Shown piece after piece: positions 35,274 through 44,309 of a DNA stretch of 64,000 nucleotides (its first letter is position 1; each line of letters begins with the position of its first letter). Source of the stretch: Tenggerimyces flavus (GTDB lineage: Bacteria; Actinomycetota; Actinomycetes; Propionibacteriales; Actinopolymorphaceae); the NCBI RefSeq assembly GCF_016907715.1, contig NZ_JAFBCM010000001.1:124001-188000 (forward strand), read 5' to 3'. The notes beneath the pieces were generated by a model that had not been told where the DNA came from, did not search any database, and saw nothing but the letters and a program-made list of their open reading frames with translations. Position numbers and translations under genes: made by a program.

Positions 35274-35822
35274 ATGGACGAGCTCGCTGATCTGGCGTCG
35301 TTGAAGGTTCTCGCCAACCCACTGAGGCAGCGCATCCTGCGCGCGCTGAGGCGGACCGGCGAGGCCACGTCCACCACGCTGGCCAAGGAGCTCGGCGTCA
35401 CGACCGGCGGCACGTCCTACAACCTGCGCGTCCTCGCCGACCACGGGTTCGTCGAGGAGATCCCCGAGAAGAGCACCGGGCGCGAACGGTGGTGGCGGTT
35501 CGCCGGGCGCGGCCTGCGTTTTCCCCGCTACAGCGAGCAGAACGAAGAGATGCGCGCGGTGTTCGACGACCTCAATCGGCAATGGTTCCAAGAGGATCTG
35601 GACGGCATGGCCAGGTTCGAACGGGTCCGCGACGAGCTCGGCGAGTGGGGCGACGCGCTGCCGTACTCGCGCGGCGAGCTCAACGTCACGCTCGAGGAGC
35701 TCGCCCAGTTCTTCGACGACTACCTCGCCCTGCTCAACCGCTACGCCAAGCGTCCGCCCCAACCGGGCGCGCGCAACATCTCGATGCGGTTCGTCGCGTT
35801 CCCCGACATCCCTGCCGACTAG
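35274..35822 (+). CDS. ArsR family helix-turn-helix regulator
   Basis: 182 residues from ATG 35274. LKVLANPLRQRILRALRRTG and STTLAKELGVTTGGTSYNLR then VLADHGFVEE form the winged helix; the C-terminal part (about 90-182) is an effector or dimer domain found in actinobacterial ArsR-type proteins. It should bind the double palindrome in front of it and control itself and the acyltransferase gene 108 bases downstream. Confidence 0.87.
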   Translation: MDELADLASLKVLANPLRQRILRALRRTGEATSTTLAKELGVTTGGTSYNLRVLADHGFVEEIPEKSTGRERWWRFAGRGLRFPRYSEQNEEMRAVFDDLNRQWFQEDLDGMARFERVRDELGEWGDALPYSRGELNVTLEELAQFFDDYLALLNRYAKRPPQPGARNISMRFVAFPDIPAD

Positions 35823-35930
35823 CACCCCACCACAAGAAGCGTGGCCGCCGAGCTGCCACTCGACGGCCACCACGCAAGAAACGCACCACTCCAACGCGGT
35901 TTCGTCCTCGCACAGAAAGGAGAGCAGCTC

Positions 35931-37487
35931 ATGCTGCTCGAAAGCAAGTCACCACCCCTCACCGAGCCCACACCGAAGCCCAAGACGACCAAGTACAGCT
36001 GGGCAATCCTCGGCCTCGGCACCGTCCTCTACCTGCTCGCCACCCACGGCCAATGGGACCTCGCGATCGCGCCCTGGCTCGCCAGCGGACTGCTGCTGCG
36101 ATTCACCAGAACCACCACCGCGCTCAAGGGCTTCCTCGCCGTCTGGGCCGTCACCGCGATCGGCGTCCTCTACCTGCTCTTCCAAGACGGCATGCAAGTC
36201 GTCGGCCCGATGGCCGCCGTCAGCATCCCGCTCGGCATCGTCTTCGTTCTCCCGTTCACCATCGACCGCCTCGTCAACCGGCACCTGACAAACGGGATCG
36301 TCCGCTCGCTCGTGTTCCCGCTCGCGGTCGTCGCCGGCGAGTACCTCATCGCCGTCACCACGCCGATGGGCACAGCGCTCAGCTCACTCGCCAGCACGCA
36401 GCACGAGAACCTTCCGCTCCTCCAGCTCGCCTCGATCACCGGCGGGTACGGCGTCAGCTTCCTCGTCGCCTGGTTCGCCTCCGTCGCGAACGAGCTGGCG
36501 GAGCAGCGCCTGCGCTGGCCGAAGATCAGGACCATCGCACTCACGTACGTCGGCATCCTCGCGCTCACCGTCATCGGCGGCACGATCCGCCTCGCGTTCT
36601 TCGCCCCACAAGGCGAAACCGTCCGCGTCTCCGGCGTCAGTGTGTCACGCGCCGCCGACGAAGCGTCCGACCAGGAACGCGAGCAGCTCGGCGACCTCAC
36701 CGACGCACTGACGAGCCACCGCGCGGAGGTCGGCACCGCGTTCGCACCCGTGAACGAGGACCTCCTCAAGTCAACGGAACGCGAGATCAGCGCCGGCGCC
36801 AAGATCGTCGTCTGGCCCGAGGGCGGCGCCGCGGTCCTCGAGGAGGACCGCCAGCAGTTCCTCGACAGAGTCAGCGAGCTGGCAACGAAGACCGGCGCCT
36901 ACATCGAGGTCGGCATGGCCGTGATGAACCAACCCGGCGGCAAGCACGCCTTCCGCAACGAGGCCGTCCTCGTAAGTCCCGACGAAGGCCCGCTCTGGAC
37001 GTACGCGAAGTCCTACCCCGTCCCGTTCCTCGACCCGATCGCGCCCGGCGACCGCACGATGCCGAGCCACGACTCGCCGTACGGACGGATCGCCAACGCC
37101 ATCTGCTTCGACGCCGACTTCCCCGCGCTGATGCGCAAGGCAAGAGATGTCGACCTCATGCTCGTGCCCAGCAACGACTGGAAGGAGATGGGCCAGACCC
37201 ACACCGAGAAGGCCACGCTCCGGGCGGTCGAGAACGGCTACTCCCTCGTCCGTCAGGACAGCAACGGCCTCTCCCGCGCGATCGACCCGCTCGGCAGGAC
37301 CGTCGCCCAGGCCGACTATTTCACCACCGACCAGCAGACGGTCGTCGCCAACGTCCCGACGAAGGGCACCAGGACGCTCTACGGAACGGTCGGCGACGCC
37401 TTCGCCTGGCTGAGCATCGCGGCCCTCGCCGTCCTCGCCGTCCTCGCGGCGGTCGCCGTCGCCAGGAGGACACGAAACCGCGCCTGA
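35931..37487 (+). CDS. apolipoprotein N-acyltransferase-like membrane protein
   Basis: 518 residues from ATG 35931 with AAAGGAG upstream. Six or so N-terminal membrane helices (about 20-235), a nitrilase-fold external domain (about 250-490) and a final membrane helix. The catalytic triad is visible: Glu297 (VVWPEGG), Lys360 (YAKSYPVPF) and Cys392 (AICFDADFP). This is the layout of Lnt, which N-acylates lipoproteins. Sequence around the triad is diverged and gene placement with an ArsR repressor suggests a specialised, inducible enzyme. Confidence 0.8.
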   Translation: MLLESKSPPLTEPTPKPKTTKYSWAILGLGTVLYLLATHGQWDLAIAPWLASGLLLRFTRTTTALKGFLAVWAVTAIGVLYLLFQDGMQVVGPMAAVSIPLGIVFVLPFTIDRLVNRHLTNGIVRSLVFPLAVVAGEYLIAVTTPMGTALSSLASTQHENLPLLQLASITGGYGVSFLVAWFASVANELAEQRLRWPKIRTIALTYVGILALTVIGGTIRLAFFAPQGETVRVSGVSVSRAADEASDQEREQLGDLTDALTSHRAEVGTAFAPVNEDLLKSTEREISAGAKIVVWPEGGAAVLEEDRQQFLDRVSELATKTGAYIEVGMAVMNQPGGKHAFRNEAVLVSPDEGPLWTYAKSYPVPFLDPIAPGDRTMPSHDSPYGRIANAICFDADFPALMRKARDVDLMLVPSNDWKEMGQTHTEKATLRAVENGYSLVRQDSNGLSRAIDPLGRTVAQADYFTTDQQTVVANVPTKGTRTLYGTVGDAFAWLSIAALAVLAVLAAVAVARRTRNRA

Positions 37488-37532
37488 CCAGGCTCCATGC
37501 CGGATCTTGGGATGCTGTGCGAGAGTGAATGA

Positions 37533-38435
37533 ATGACTGTGGGCGGGATCATCGACATCGAAGGACCGTGGAAGCACCGCTGGGTCGCGGCGAACGGCGC
37601 TCGTTTCCATGTCGCGGAGGTGGGCGATGGCCCGCTCGTGGTCTTCCTGCACGGCTTTCCCGAGTTCTGGTGGGCGTGGCGGCACCAGCTCCCGGCCCTC
37701 GCCGACGTCGGCTACCGCGCGGTGGCGATGGACCTGCGGGGGTACGGGGGTTCGGACAAGACGCCGCGAGGCTATGACCCGGTCACACTGTCCGGCGACG
37801 TCGCCGGCGTGATCCGTTCGCTCGGCGAGACGAACGCCGTGGTCGTCGGCCACGGCTGGGGCGGGTACGTCGCCTGGGCGACCGCCGTCTACCACCCCTC
37901 CCAGGTCCGCGGACTCGCCGTGGCGGGCGCGCCGCACCCGCTGCGGATGCGGCGGGCGGCGTTCCGGGACCGGCAGCAGTTCAAGAAGGCCGGCCACGTG
38001 GTCTCGTTCCAGCTCCCGATCGTCCCGGAGCGCCGCCTGATGGCCGACGGGGCGGCGATGGTCGAACGGCTGCTCCGCAAGTGGGCGGCACCCGGCTCGA
38101 CGTTCCCCGACGCCGAGGCCGCGGCGAAGTACAAGGCCGCACTCCAGCTCTGGCCCGCACCCCACTGCGCGCTGGAGTACTACCGCTGGCTGGTCCGCGC
38201 GACGTACCGTACCGACGGCCGCCGCTTCGCCGCCCGCATGAAGGAGCCCGTACGCCAACGCGTCCTGCAACTGCACGGCGCGCTGGACAGCTCGGTGCTC
38301 CCGTCGACTGCGGAGGGATCGGCCGAGTACGTCGCCGGCCCCTACCGCTGGCGCCTCCTGGAAGGTGTCGGCCACTTCCCGCACGAGGAAGACCCCGACG
38401 CGTTCAGCAAGGAACTGATCGACTGGCTGGACTAG
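37533..38435 (+). CDS. ephE: alpha/beta hydrolase, EphE-like, nucleophile replaced
   Basis: 300 residues. IDIEGPWKHRWVAANGARFH, VVFLHGFPEFWWAWRHQLPA (oxyanion region) and AMDLRGYGGSDKTPRGYD are typical of epoxide-hydrolase-like proteins. The nucleophile elbow reads VVVGHGWGGYVA, with Gly108 where GHDWGG has Asp; codon GGC versus GAC. The late His is in GVGHFPHEE. Either an inactive enzyme or a different chemistry. Position between the Holin-X and marP genes matches Rv3670. Start ATG 37533; GTG 37539 possible. Confidence 0.8.
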   Translation: MTVGGIIDIEGPWKHRWVAANGARFHVAEVGDGPLVVFLHGFPEFWWAWRHQLPALADVGYRAVAMDLRGYGGSDKTPRGYDPVTLSGDVAGVIRSLGETNAVVVGHGWGGYVAWATAVYHPSQVRGLAVAGAPHPLRMRRAAFRDRQQFKKAGHVVSFQLPIVPERRLMADGAAMVERLLRKWAAPGSTFPDAEAAAKYKAALQLWPAPHCALEYYRWLVRATYRTDGRRFAARMKEPVRQRVLQLHGALDSSVLPSTAEGSAEYVAGPYRWRLLEGVGHFPHEEDPDAFSKELIDWLD

Positions 38436-38518
38436 GCCCCGCCGCCCGTTTGAATGAAGGGCACCTTCATTCAATAGGTTCGAGTGAAGGTGCCCTTCAT
38501 TCAAAACGCCTGCGGGGC
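38436..38518. terminator. large hairpin between convergent ephE-like and marP genes
   Basis: 21-bp perfect stem (TTTGAATGAAGGGCACCTTC A, 38449-38469, with 38485-38505) plus an outer GCCCCGC/GCGGGGC stem (38436-38442, 38512-38518). Each arm is itself nearly palindromic (GAATGAAGGGCACCTTCATTC), so smaller hairpins are possible. Works as a bidirectional terminator and may be a repeat family member. Confidence 0.75.
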
Positions 38519-39711
38519 TAGGAGCAATCGCCGGTTGACACGCGGTCGGTTGCTCGGGCGCCGGCTTGGGCGTCTGGCGTGACCTCGTCGACGGTCAGGG
38601 CGTAGCCGGTGTTCGAATCCTCAACGGACGCTGCGAAAACGACGCCCGACACGTTGCCCTCAGGCGTGACGAGCGGGCCGCCGGAGTTGCCGGGGCGCAC
38701 CTGGGCGTACAGCGAGAACACCTCGCGGACGACCTCGCGCTCGCCGTAGATGTCCGGACCACGCAGCCGCTGCTCGGCGCGGATCCGCGCCGGGCCGGCC
38801 CAGAACGGGTCGTTGCCCGGATAGCCCATCACCGCACCCTGGTCGCCGGCCGAGCCGTTCGGGTCGAGCCGCAACTCCTCCAGGTCCAGCCCCGGCACCT
38901 CGAGAACGGCGATGTCGCGCTCGGGGTTGTAGAGCACGACCTCCGCGTCGTACGTCTCCCCCGCCCGCGTCTCGATCGTCGGCGACTCCACCCCGGCCAC
39001 CACGTGGGCGTTCGTCATCACCCGTTCCTTGGCGTACACGAAGCCCGACCCCTCCAGCGACCGCGAGCACCGCAACGCCACGCCGAGCACCCGCACCACT
39101 GAGTCGCCGGCGGCCCGGATCTCAGGATCCCGAAGCACACCGGCGTCCGGCGGCTGCGCGGGCGCGATGCTCTCCGCCGCGAACGGCTCGAGGTAGCGCG
39201 GGAACAGGTTCGGGTCGACCACGCGGCTGAACGCGAGCAACCCCTGCTCGGCGACGCGCGGCATCACCTTGTCGACCGCGGTGAGGATCTCCGACGACCG
39301 CACCACCCGCGCCAGTGTCCCCAGCTGCGCGGAAGCGATAGCCGACCCGAGGATCCACGCGACCACCAGCAGCGCGATCACGCTCAGCACCGAGCCAGCG
39401 CTCGAGTCGATCGCGTGCGCCAGTCGCCAGGTCACCTTCGAACGAAGCTTCGCCCCGATGCTCGACAGGATCGCCTGCCCCACGAGCGCGACGACCACGA
39501 CAATCCCCAACGCGGCAAGGGAAATCGTCATGCTCGGCTCGAATCTGTTCAGGATCAGCGGCGTCAGCAGTACGCCGACGAGCCCGCCACCCACCAGCCC
39601 GACGACGCCGAGCGCGCCGATCAGGAAGCCCTGCCGGAAGCCGGAGACGCCGTACGCGATCGCGACCAGCACCAGGATGATGTCGAGGAGGTTGAAGCCG
39701 AGCACCGTCAT
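38518..39711 (-). CDS. marP: MarP-type membrane serine protease
   Basis: 397 residues from ATG 39711. Four N-terminal membrane helices (about 5-130, CvpA/colicin V-like: FNLLDIILVLVAIAYGVSGF) and a trypsin-like periplasmic domain with His236 (TNAHVV), Asp266 (ERDIAVL) and Ser343 (GNSGGP). In M. tuberculosis MarP (Rv3671c) is needed for acid resistance and processes the RipA hydrolase. The start overlaps the Nudix stop (ATGA). The longer upstream open frame is a shadow. Confidence 0.93.
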   Translation of the reverse strand: MTVLGFNLLDIILVLVAIAYGVSGFRQGFLIGALGVVGLVGGGLVGVLLTPLILNRFEPSMTISLAALGIVVVVALVGQAILSSIGAKLRSKVTWRLAHAIDSSAGSVLSVIALLVVAWILGSAIASAQLGTLARVVRSSEILTAVDKVMPRVAEQGLLAFSRVVDPNLFPRYLEPFAAESIAPAQPPDAGVLRDPEIRAAGDSVVRVLGVALRCSRSLEGSGFVYAKERVMTNAHVVAGVESPTIETRAGETYDAEVVLYNPERDIAVLEVPGLDLEELRLDPNGSAGDQGAVMGYPGNDPFWAGPARIRAEQRLRGPDIYGEREVVREVFSLYAQVRPGNSGGPLVTPEGNVSGVVFAASVEDSNTGYALTVDEVTPDAQAGARATDRVSTGDCS

Positions 39712-40400
39712 CGGTTCGGCTCCCGCCGCCGGGTCCGCCCCGCGAGCTCGACCAGGTGTGCCGGAAGGTCCTCGACGCGGCTTCGGTCCCACGGGAGTTC
39801 CCAGCCCGTGAGCGAGAACAGCTTGTCCAGCACGCCGCCGGTGAAGCCCCAGACGATCAGGCCGGCGACGGCGAACGCCGGGCCGACGAAGCCCATCGGA
39901 TGCCGCACACGGAGCCGGTTGGCGGGGTCGAGCAGGTCGGAGAGCGGTACGCGGTGGACGGACGCGACCTCGGCCTCGTCGACCACCCCCACCTCCGACG
40001 GCTTCCGCCACCAGCCGAGCACCGGCGTGACCAGGTAGCCGGACGGTGGAACGTACAGGTCGGGCAGCCGCCCGAACACCTCGATGCCCGCGGGATCGGC
40101 GCCGGTCTCCTCCTCGGCTTCGCGCAGCGCCGCGGCGACCGGGCCGGCGTCGTCGGGATCGACGCGACCGCCGGGGAACGCGGGCTGGCCAGCATGGCTG
40201 CGCAACGTATGGGCGCGCTCGATCAGCAGGATGTCCGGCCCATCCGGACCCTCGCCGAACAGCAGCAGGATCGCCGACGCCACCCCACCACCGTCGGCCG
40301 GGATGCCACGCGCGAAGTCGACCGTGCTGGCCGTCTCCGCGACCTCGAGAACGGGCCTGAGCCAGCCCGGAAGCGTGGCCGGCCCGCTGTCGACGTTCAT
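39708..40400 (-). CDS. CoA pyrophosphatase-type Nudix hydrolase
   Basis: 230 residues from ATG 40400 (MNVDSGPATLPGWLRP; GAGG upstream); GTG 40451, overlapping the TlpA stop, is an alternative. LLIERAHTLRSHAGQPAFPG leading into GGRVDPDDAGPVAAALREAE then EETG combines the CoA-specific UPF0035 signature and the Nudix box. Family members cleave CoA to 4'-phosphopantetheine and 3',5'-ADP. Coupled to marP, as in Rv3672c-Rv3671c. Confidence 0.88.
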   Translation of the reverse strand: MNVDSGPATLPGWLRPVLEVAETASTVDFARGIPADGGGVASAILLLFGEGPDGPDILLIERAHTLRSHAGQPAFPGGRVDPDDAGPVAAALREAEEETGADPAGIEVFGRLPDLYVPPSGYLVTPVLGWWRKPSEVGVVDEAEVASVHRVPLSDLLDPANRLRVRHPMGFVGPAFAVAGLIVWGFTGGVLDKLFSLTGWELPWDRSRVEDLPAHLVELAGRTRRREPNR

Positions 40401-40447
40401 GTCGGCCTCAACGTCCGACTCCCCCTCCGGGTGCCCGTCCGGCGTCG

Positions 40448-41077
40448 TCACGGCTGGACCCCCAGGTACTTGGCGACGTCGGCGTCCAGCGCGGCCTGGG
40501 TCTTGTACGGGACGTGCGCGATGTGCTCGACCTTGCCGTTCGCCGCGACGAAGACCGTGGCGGGCAAGCCGACCGCCAGGCCGAACGGGCCACGCAGCTC
40601 GTTCTCGGCGTCGACGAGCTGCGGATAGCGCAGGCCGAGCACCTTGGCGAGCTCCAGCGCCAGGTCCGGGCGGGGGTCGGCGTGGTCGATGCCGACGACC
40701 GCGACCTTCGCGGCAGCGCGGGCGTGCAGTTGCTGGAAGAACTTCGCCTCGGTCCGGCACGGCGGGCACCACTGGGCCCAGATGTTGAGGACGACCGGCT
40801 TCTTCAGCTGGGCGGCGAGGTCGGGCAGGCGTACGTCCGGCCCGCCGCCGAGGCAGCCGAGCGTCACGTCCGGGAGGCCTTCCTTCACCGCCTCGCCCTT
40901 CGCCGCGGGGGCGGCCGGGCAGTCGGCGATCGCGGCGGCCTTCTTGAGCGCGGCGAGGTCCTGCTGCTGAGCCTGCTTGGTCGGCGCGGGCGGAGCCGGA
41001 GCGGGCGTGGGCGCAGGCGTACAGGCGACCGCCGCCACCGCTACGACCACGAATCCCCCCAACCACTTCCAGCTCAT
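40448..41077 (-). CDS. TlpA/ResA-type thioredoxin lipoprotein
   Basis: 209 residues from ATG 41077, overlapping the nth stop (ATGA). N-terminal hydrophobic segment with lipobox-like VAAVAC at about 14-19, a Pro/Ala linker, then a thioredoxin fold with active site [11 protein letters not shown] and [13 protein letters not shown] (cis-Pro). Extracytoplasmic thiol oxidoreductase, probably cytochrome maturation or disulfide repair; Rv3673c in the conserved order. Confidence 0.9.
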   Translation of the reverse strand: MSWKWLGGFVVVAVAAVACTPAPTPAPAPPAPTKQAQQQDLAALKKAAAIADCPAAPAAKGEAVKEGLPDVTLGCLGGGPDVRLPDLAAQLKKPVVLNIWAQWCPPCRTEAKFFQQLHARAAAKVAVVGIDHADPRPDLALELAKVLGLRYPQLVDAENELRGPFGLAVGLPATVFVAANGKVEHIAHVPYKTQAALDADVAKYLGVQP

Positions 41078-41883
41078 GGCGCCGCGATGGCCTCCGCCGA
41101 CGTCTTGACCAGCTTCGCCGCGGTCTTCGGGTCGGTCGGCCCTTCCCCGTACGACGGGCACAGCTCCGCGAGCGAGCACGCGCCGCACGCCGGCTTGCGC
41201 GCGTGGCAGCGGCGCCGGCCGTGCCAGATCAGCCGCTGCGACATGTCCGTCCAGTTCTTCTTCTCGATCAGCTCACCGACCGCGTGCTCGATCTTGACCG
41301 GATCCTTCTCCTCGGTCCAGTGAAACCGGTGCACGAGGCGTTGGAAGTGCGTGTCGACGGTGATGCCGGGGACGCCGAACGCGTTGCCCAGCACGACGTT
41401 CGCGGTCTTGCGGCCGACGCCGGGGAGCGTGACGAGGTCCTTCAGCTTGCCCGGGACGGCGCCGTCGAAGTTGTCCACGACGGCCTGCGCCATGCCCATG
41501 ATCGACTTGGTCTTCGCGCGGAAGAAGCCGAGCGACTGGATGATCGTCTCGATCTCCTCGGGGTTCGCGGCGGCGAGATCGGCGGGCGTCGGGTACTTCG
41601 CGAACAGCGTCGGCGTGATCTGGTTGACGCGCTTGTCGGTGGTCTGCGCGGACAGGATCGTGGCGACGAGCAGCTCGTACGGGTTGGTGAAGTCCAGCTC
41701 GCAGTGCGCGTCGGGGTACTGCTCGCCGAGGAGCACGTTGATCTTCCGCGCCCGACGTACCAGCCCGATCCGGGTCTCGTTCTTGCGCGACCGCTTCCTG
41801 ATCGGCGGCGCGCTGGGCTCGGCCTTCTTGGCGGCCGTCTTGGCCACCTTCTTCGCTGCCGTCTTCGCCGCGGGAGGAGTCAC
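41074..41883 (-). CDS. nth: endonuclease III
   Basis: 269 residues. A Lys/Ala-rich N-terminal tail (about 1-35) precedes the DNA glycosylase. [18 protein letters not shown] carries the catalytic Lys, [20 protein letters not shown] is the helix-hairpin-helix, VDTHFQRL has the catalytic Asp and [17 protein letters not shown] is the 4Fe-4S loop. Removes oxidised pyrimidines. GTG start 41883. Confidence 0.96.
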   Translation of the reverse strand: MTPPAAKTAAKKVAKTAAKKAEPSAPPIRKRSRKNETRIGLVRRARKINVLLGEQYPDAHCELDFTNPYELLVATILSAQTTDKRVNQITPTLFAKYPTPADLAAANPEEIETIIQSLGFFRAKTKSIMGMAQAVVDNFDGAVPGKLKDLVTLPGVGRKTANVVLGNAFGVPGITVDTHFQRLVHRFHWTEEKDPVKIEHAVGELIEKKNWTDMSQRLIWHGRRRCHARKPACGACSLAELCPSYGEGPTDPKTAAKLVKTSAEAIAAP

Positions 41884-42004
41884 CGAGCCAGCCTAAGCCG
41901 CCCCGCCGACACTCGTCGTGGCGGGCCGTGCCCGAGCGTGCCGAATTCAGTGTCTGAAGACTTGGACCGGCCGAATCAGCCATTCGGCAGATGACGAGGC
42001 AGAA

Positions 42005-42018
42005 TGTGACCCGTCACA
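42005..42018. promoter_or_regulatory. Crp-like palindrome upstream of crp
   Basis: TGTGACCCGTCACA, a palindrome with the half-sites of the Crp consensus but a four- instead of six-base spacer. It lies 32 bp before the crp start. Suggests autoregulation, with the short spacer as a reservation. Confidence 0.45.
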
Positions 42019-42050
42019 CTGAGCATGGCCGCCCTGACTGGAGGATCCGC

Positions 42051-42737
42051 GTGAACCGCGTGGTTGACGACGTACTGCGCCAGGCGCCGATGTTCAGCGC
42101 ACTCGACGACGAAGCCGCCTCGGCGCTCCGCGACGCGATGCAGGAGGTGCGCCTGCGCCGCGGCGAGGCGCTGTTCCATGAGGGTGATGCCGGCGACCGG
42201 CTGTACGTGGTCGTCGACGGCAAGCTCAAGATGGGCCGCACCTCGTCCGACGGCCGGGAGAACCTGCTCTCCGTGCTCGGCCCGGGCCAGATGTTCGGCG
42301 AGCTCTCCCTCTTCGACCCAGGCCCGCGGTCCTCGACCGTGAGCGCCGTCACCGACGCGACGCTGCTCGCGCTCGGGCAGGAGCAGCTGATGGACTGGCT
42401 GCGCGGCCGGCCCGAGGTGGCCCGGTCCCTGCTGCTGCAGCTCGCCTCGCGCCTACGGCACCTGAACGAGGCCGTCGCCGACCTGGTCTTCTCCGACGTG
42501 CCCGGCCGCGTCTCGAAGGCTTTGTTGGACCTCGCGCGGCGCTTTGGCAAGTCAGCGGACGACGGCATCCACGTGCACCACGACCTCACCCAGGAGGAGC
42601 TCGCCCAGCTCGTCGGCGCCTCCCGGGAGACCGTCAACAAGGCGCTCGCGGACTTCGTCAGCCGGGGCTGGATCCGGGTGGAGCAGCGCGCGGTCGTGAT
42701 CCTCGACGTCGAACGGCTCCGTCACCGGGCCAAGTAG
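42051..42737 (+). CDS. crp: cAMP receptor-type transcription regulator
   Basis: 228 residues from GTG 42051, which has GGAGG at 42040-42044; an ATG at 41991 would add 20 residues. N-terminal cyclic-nucleotide domain (about 10-120) with GQMFGELSLFDPGPRSSTVS, the cAMP pocket with Glu, Arg and Ser-Thr, then a dimer helix and HTH (LTQEELAQLVGASRETVNKA). Strong match to Rv3676 Crp / GlxR, a global regulator of carbon use. Candidate sites occur before itself and before the acetate operon. Confidence 0.95.
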   Translation: MNRVVDDVLRQAPMFSALDDEAASALRDAMQEVRLRRGEALFHEGDAGDRLYVVVDGKLKMGRTSSDGRENLLSVLGPGQMFGELSLFDPGPRSSTVSAVTDATLLALGQEQLMDWLRGRPEVARSLLLQLASRLRHLNEAVADLVFSDVPGRVSKALLDLARRFGKSADDGIHVHHDLTQEELAQLVGASRETVNKALADFVSRGWIRVEQRAVVILDVERLRHRAK

Positions 42738-43423
42738 TCCAGCTGGGCCCGCACCGACCGTTCGGCGGCGGGCCACAGCGCGCGGTCCACGTCGGCGTAC
42801 ACCCGTTCGACGACGTCCTGCGCCGTCGTCGCGCCGGCGGCGACGGCCGCGCGCACCTGGGCCAGCCGCTCCTCGCGGTGCGTCAGGTAGAAGTCGAGGA
42901 CCTCGGCGGGCTTCGTCACGGTCGGGCCGTGGCCGGGCAGCAGCTCCTGGACGCCCTCGTTCTCCACGAGAGTCCGCAGCCGCTGGAGCGAGGTGAGGTA
43001 CGGCGCCAGCGCGCCGTCTGGATGCGCCACCACCGACGTCCCGCGGCCGAGCACGGTGTCGCCGGTGAACAGCGACGAGGACGCGGCGTACCAGAACGCG
43101 ACCGAGTCCGAGGTGTGCCCGGGAACGTGCAGGACCCGCAGCCCCGCGACCGACTCCCCGTCGACCAGCGGGGCGCCGCCGGCGGCGCAGAAGCCGTCGT
43201 CCCAGGCGCGCACGGGGCAGTCGAACGCGGTGGCCGCCTCGGAGTGGTCCTGGTGCCCGTGCGTGAGCAGCACCAGCGTGACCTCGCCGGCCGCCTCCCG
43301 GACGCGCGCGAGATGTCCGTCGTCGAGCGGCCCGGGATCGATCACGACGCCGCCCGGGAGGATCCAGGTGTTGGTGCCCTCGAGCGTCATCAAGCCGGGA
43401 TTGGGCGCGAGGCAGAGCTTCAT
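42722..43423 (-). CDS. metallo-beta-lactamase fold hydrolase
   Basis: 233 residues. Zinc motif LLTHGHQDHSEAA, then VLHVPGHTSDS, LFTGDTVLG and LLPGHGP, as in the LACTB2/glyoxalase II-like group. The C-terminal helical domain (about 165-230) is the winged-helix tail of that group. Esterase or nuclease activity is possible; unknown. It overlaps the end of crp by 16 bases. Matches Rv3677c. Confidence 0.9.
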   Translation of the reverse strand: MKLCLAPNPGLMTLEGTNTWILPGGVVIDPGPLDDGHLARVREAAGEVTLVLLTHGHQDHSEAATAFDCPVRAWDDGFCAAGGAPLVDGESVAGLRVLHVPGHTSDSVAFWYAASSSLFTGDTVLGRGTSVVAHPDGALAPYLTSLQRLRTLVENEGVQELLPGHGPTVTKPAEVLDFYLTHREERLAQVRAAVAAGATTAQDVVERVYADVDRALWPAAERSVRAQLDYLAR

Positions 43424-43475
43424 TGGTCGAGTCCGACTCGCTCAGTTTCGCGGTGCATTGCGAACCACCCCTCTG

Positions 43476-44309
43476 TCAGCGGCATGACCGATGTCCAGGG
43501 AGCTTCTTCGACGAGTCGGACTCGACTCCCATCGACCATCGCGCCTCCCCGGACTCGTCGAGCAGCACGGTCGGCGCCACGCGTACCACCTCGTGCGCCC
43601 GGGCGAACTCCATCGCGGCGGCGACGGTCGGCAGCTCGGCCAACGTCTCCAGCATCACCGCGGTCGGCGGCATCATCCGCATCTCGCCGCGCTCGACCGA
43701 CGCCTCGACGTCGACCGGCCGGATCCACGCCACCCGGTCCGCCTCGGTCGAGACGTCCCGGGTGAGCTGCCCGGTCGGCAGGGCGGCGAAGTAGAAGTAG
43801 GTGTCGAAGCGCCGTTCCTCGGCGTCCGGCGTCACCCAGTGTCCGGCGTGCGCGAGCAGGTCCGAGCGCAGGACGAGCGAACGCTTGGCGAGGAACTCCG
43901 CGAACGACATCGCCCGGCCCACCAGCGCCATCCGGTCGGCCTCGAAGTCCTCGCCCGTCGTGTCCGCGACGACCTCGGCCGGCGACGCGCCGGCGAGCAG
44001 CACGCCCGTCTCTTCGAAGAGCTCCCGCGCCGCCGCGGACTCCCAGGGCGACACCCCGGCGGCCTCGTCACGCTTGTCCAGTGAGCCGCCGGGGAACGCG
44101 TACATGCCCGCCGCGAACGCCATCGTGGTGTGGCGGCGGATCACGTACACCTCGAGCCCGTCGGGTCCGTCCCGCAACAGCAGAACGGTCGAAGCGCGCC
44201 GTACCGCGGCCGGCGTCGCGGTGCCCGCGGCGAGTGCGCGCGCCCGTTCCGCCACCGCCGGCGGAACGGGGAAGCGCGAGCCGTCCAACGAACTAACTGA
44301 CTTCGGCAA
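43476..44309 (-). CDS. Nudix hydrolase
   Basis: 277 residues as given; the start is unsure (TTG 44309 overlaps RidA, TTG 44288 and GTG 44255 are options). RRASTVLLLRDGPDGLEVYV, GMYAFPGGSLDKRDEAAGVS and AAARELFEETGVLLAG are a Nudix domain of the large actinobacterial/NUDT19-like type with an insertion between GG and the REXXEE box. It sits between the MBL-fold and RidA genes, where M. tuberculosis lacks it. Confidence 0.8.
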   Translation of the reverse strand: MPKSVSSLDGSRFPVPPAVAERARALAAGTATPAAVRRASTVLLLRDGPDGLEVYVIRRHTTMAFAAGMYAFPGGSLDKRDEAAGVSPWESAAARELFEETGVLLAGASPAEVVADTTGEDFEADRMALVGRAMSFAEFLAKRSLVLRSDLLAHAGHWVTPDAEERRFDTYFYFAALPTGQLTRDVSTEADRVAWIRPVDVEASVERGEMRMMPPTAVMLETLAELPTVAAAMEFARAHEVVRVAPTVLLDESGEARWSMGVESDSSKKLPGHRSCR

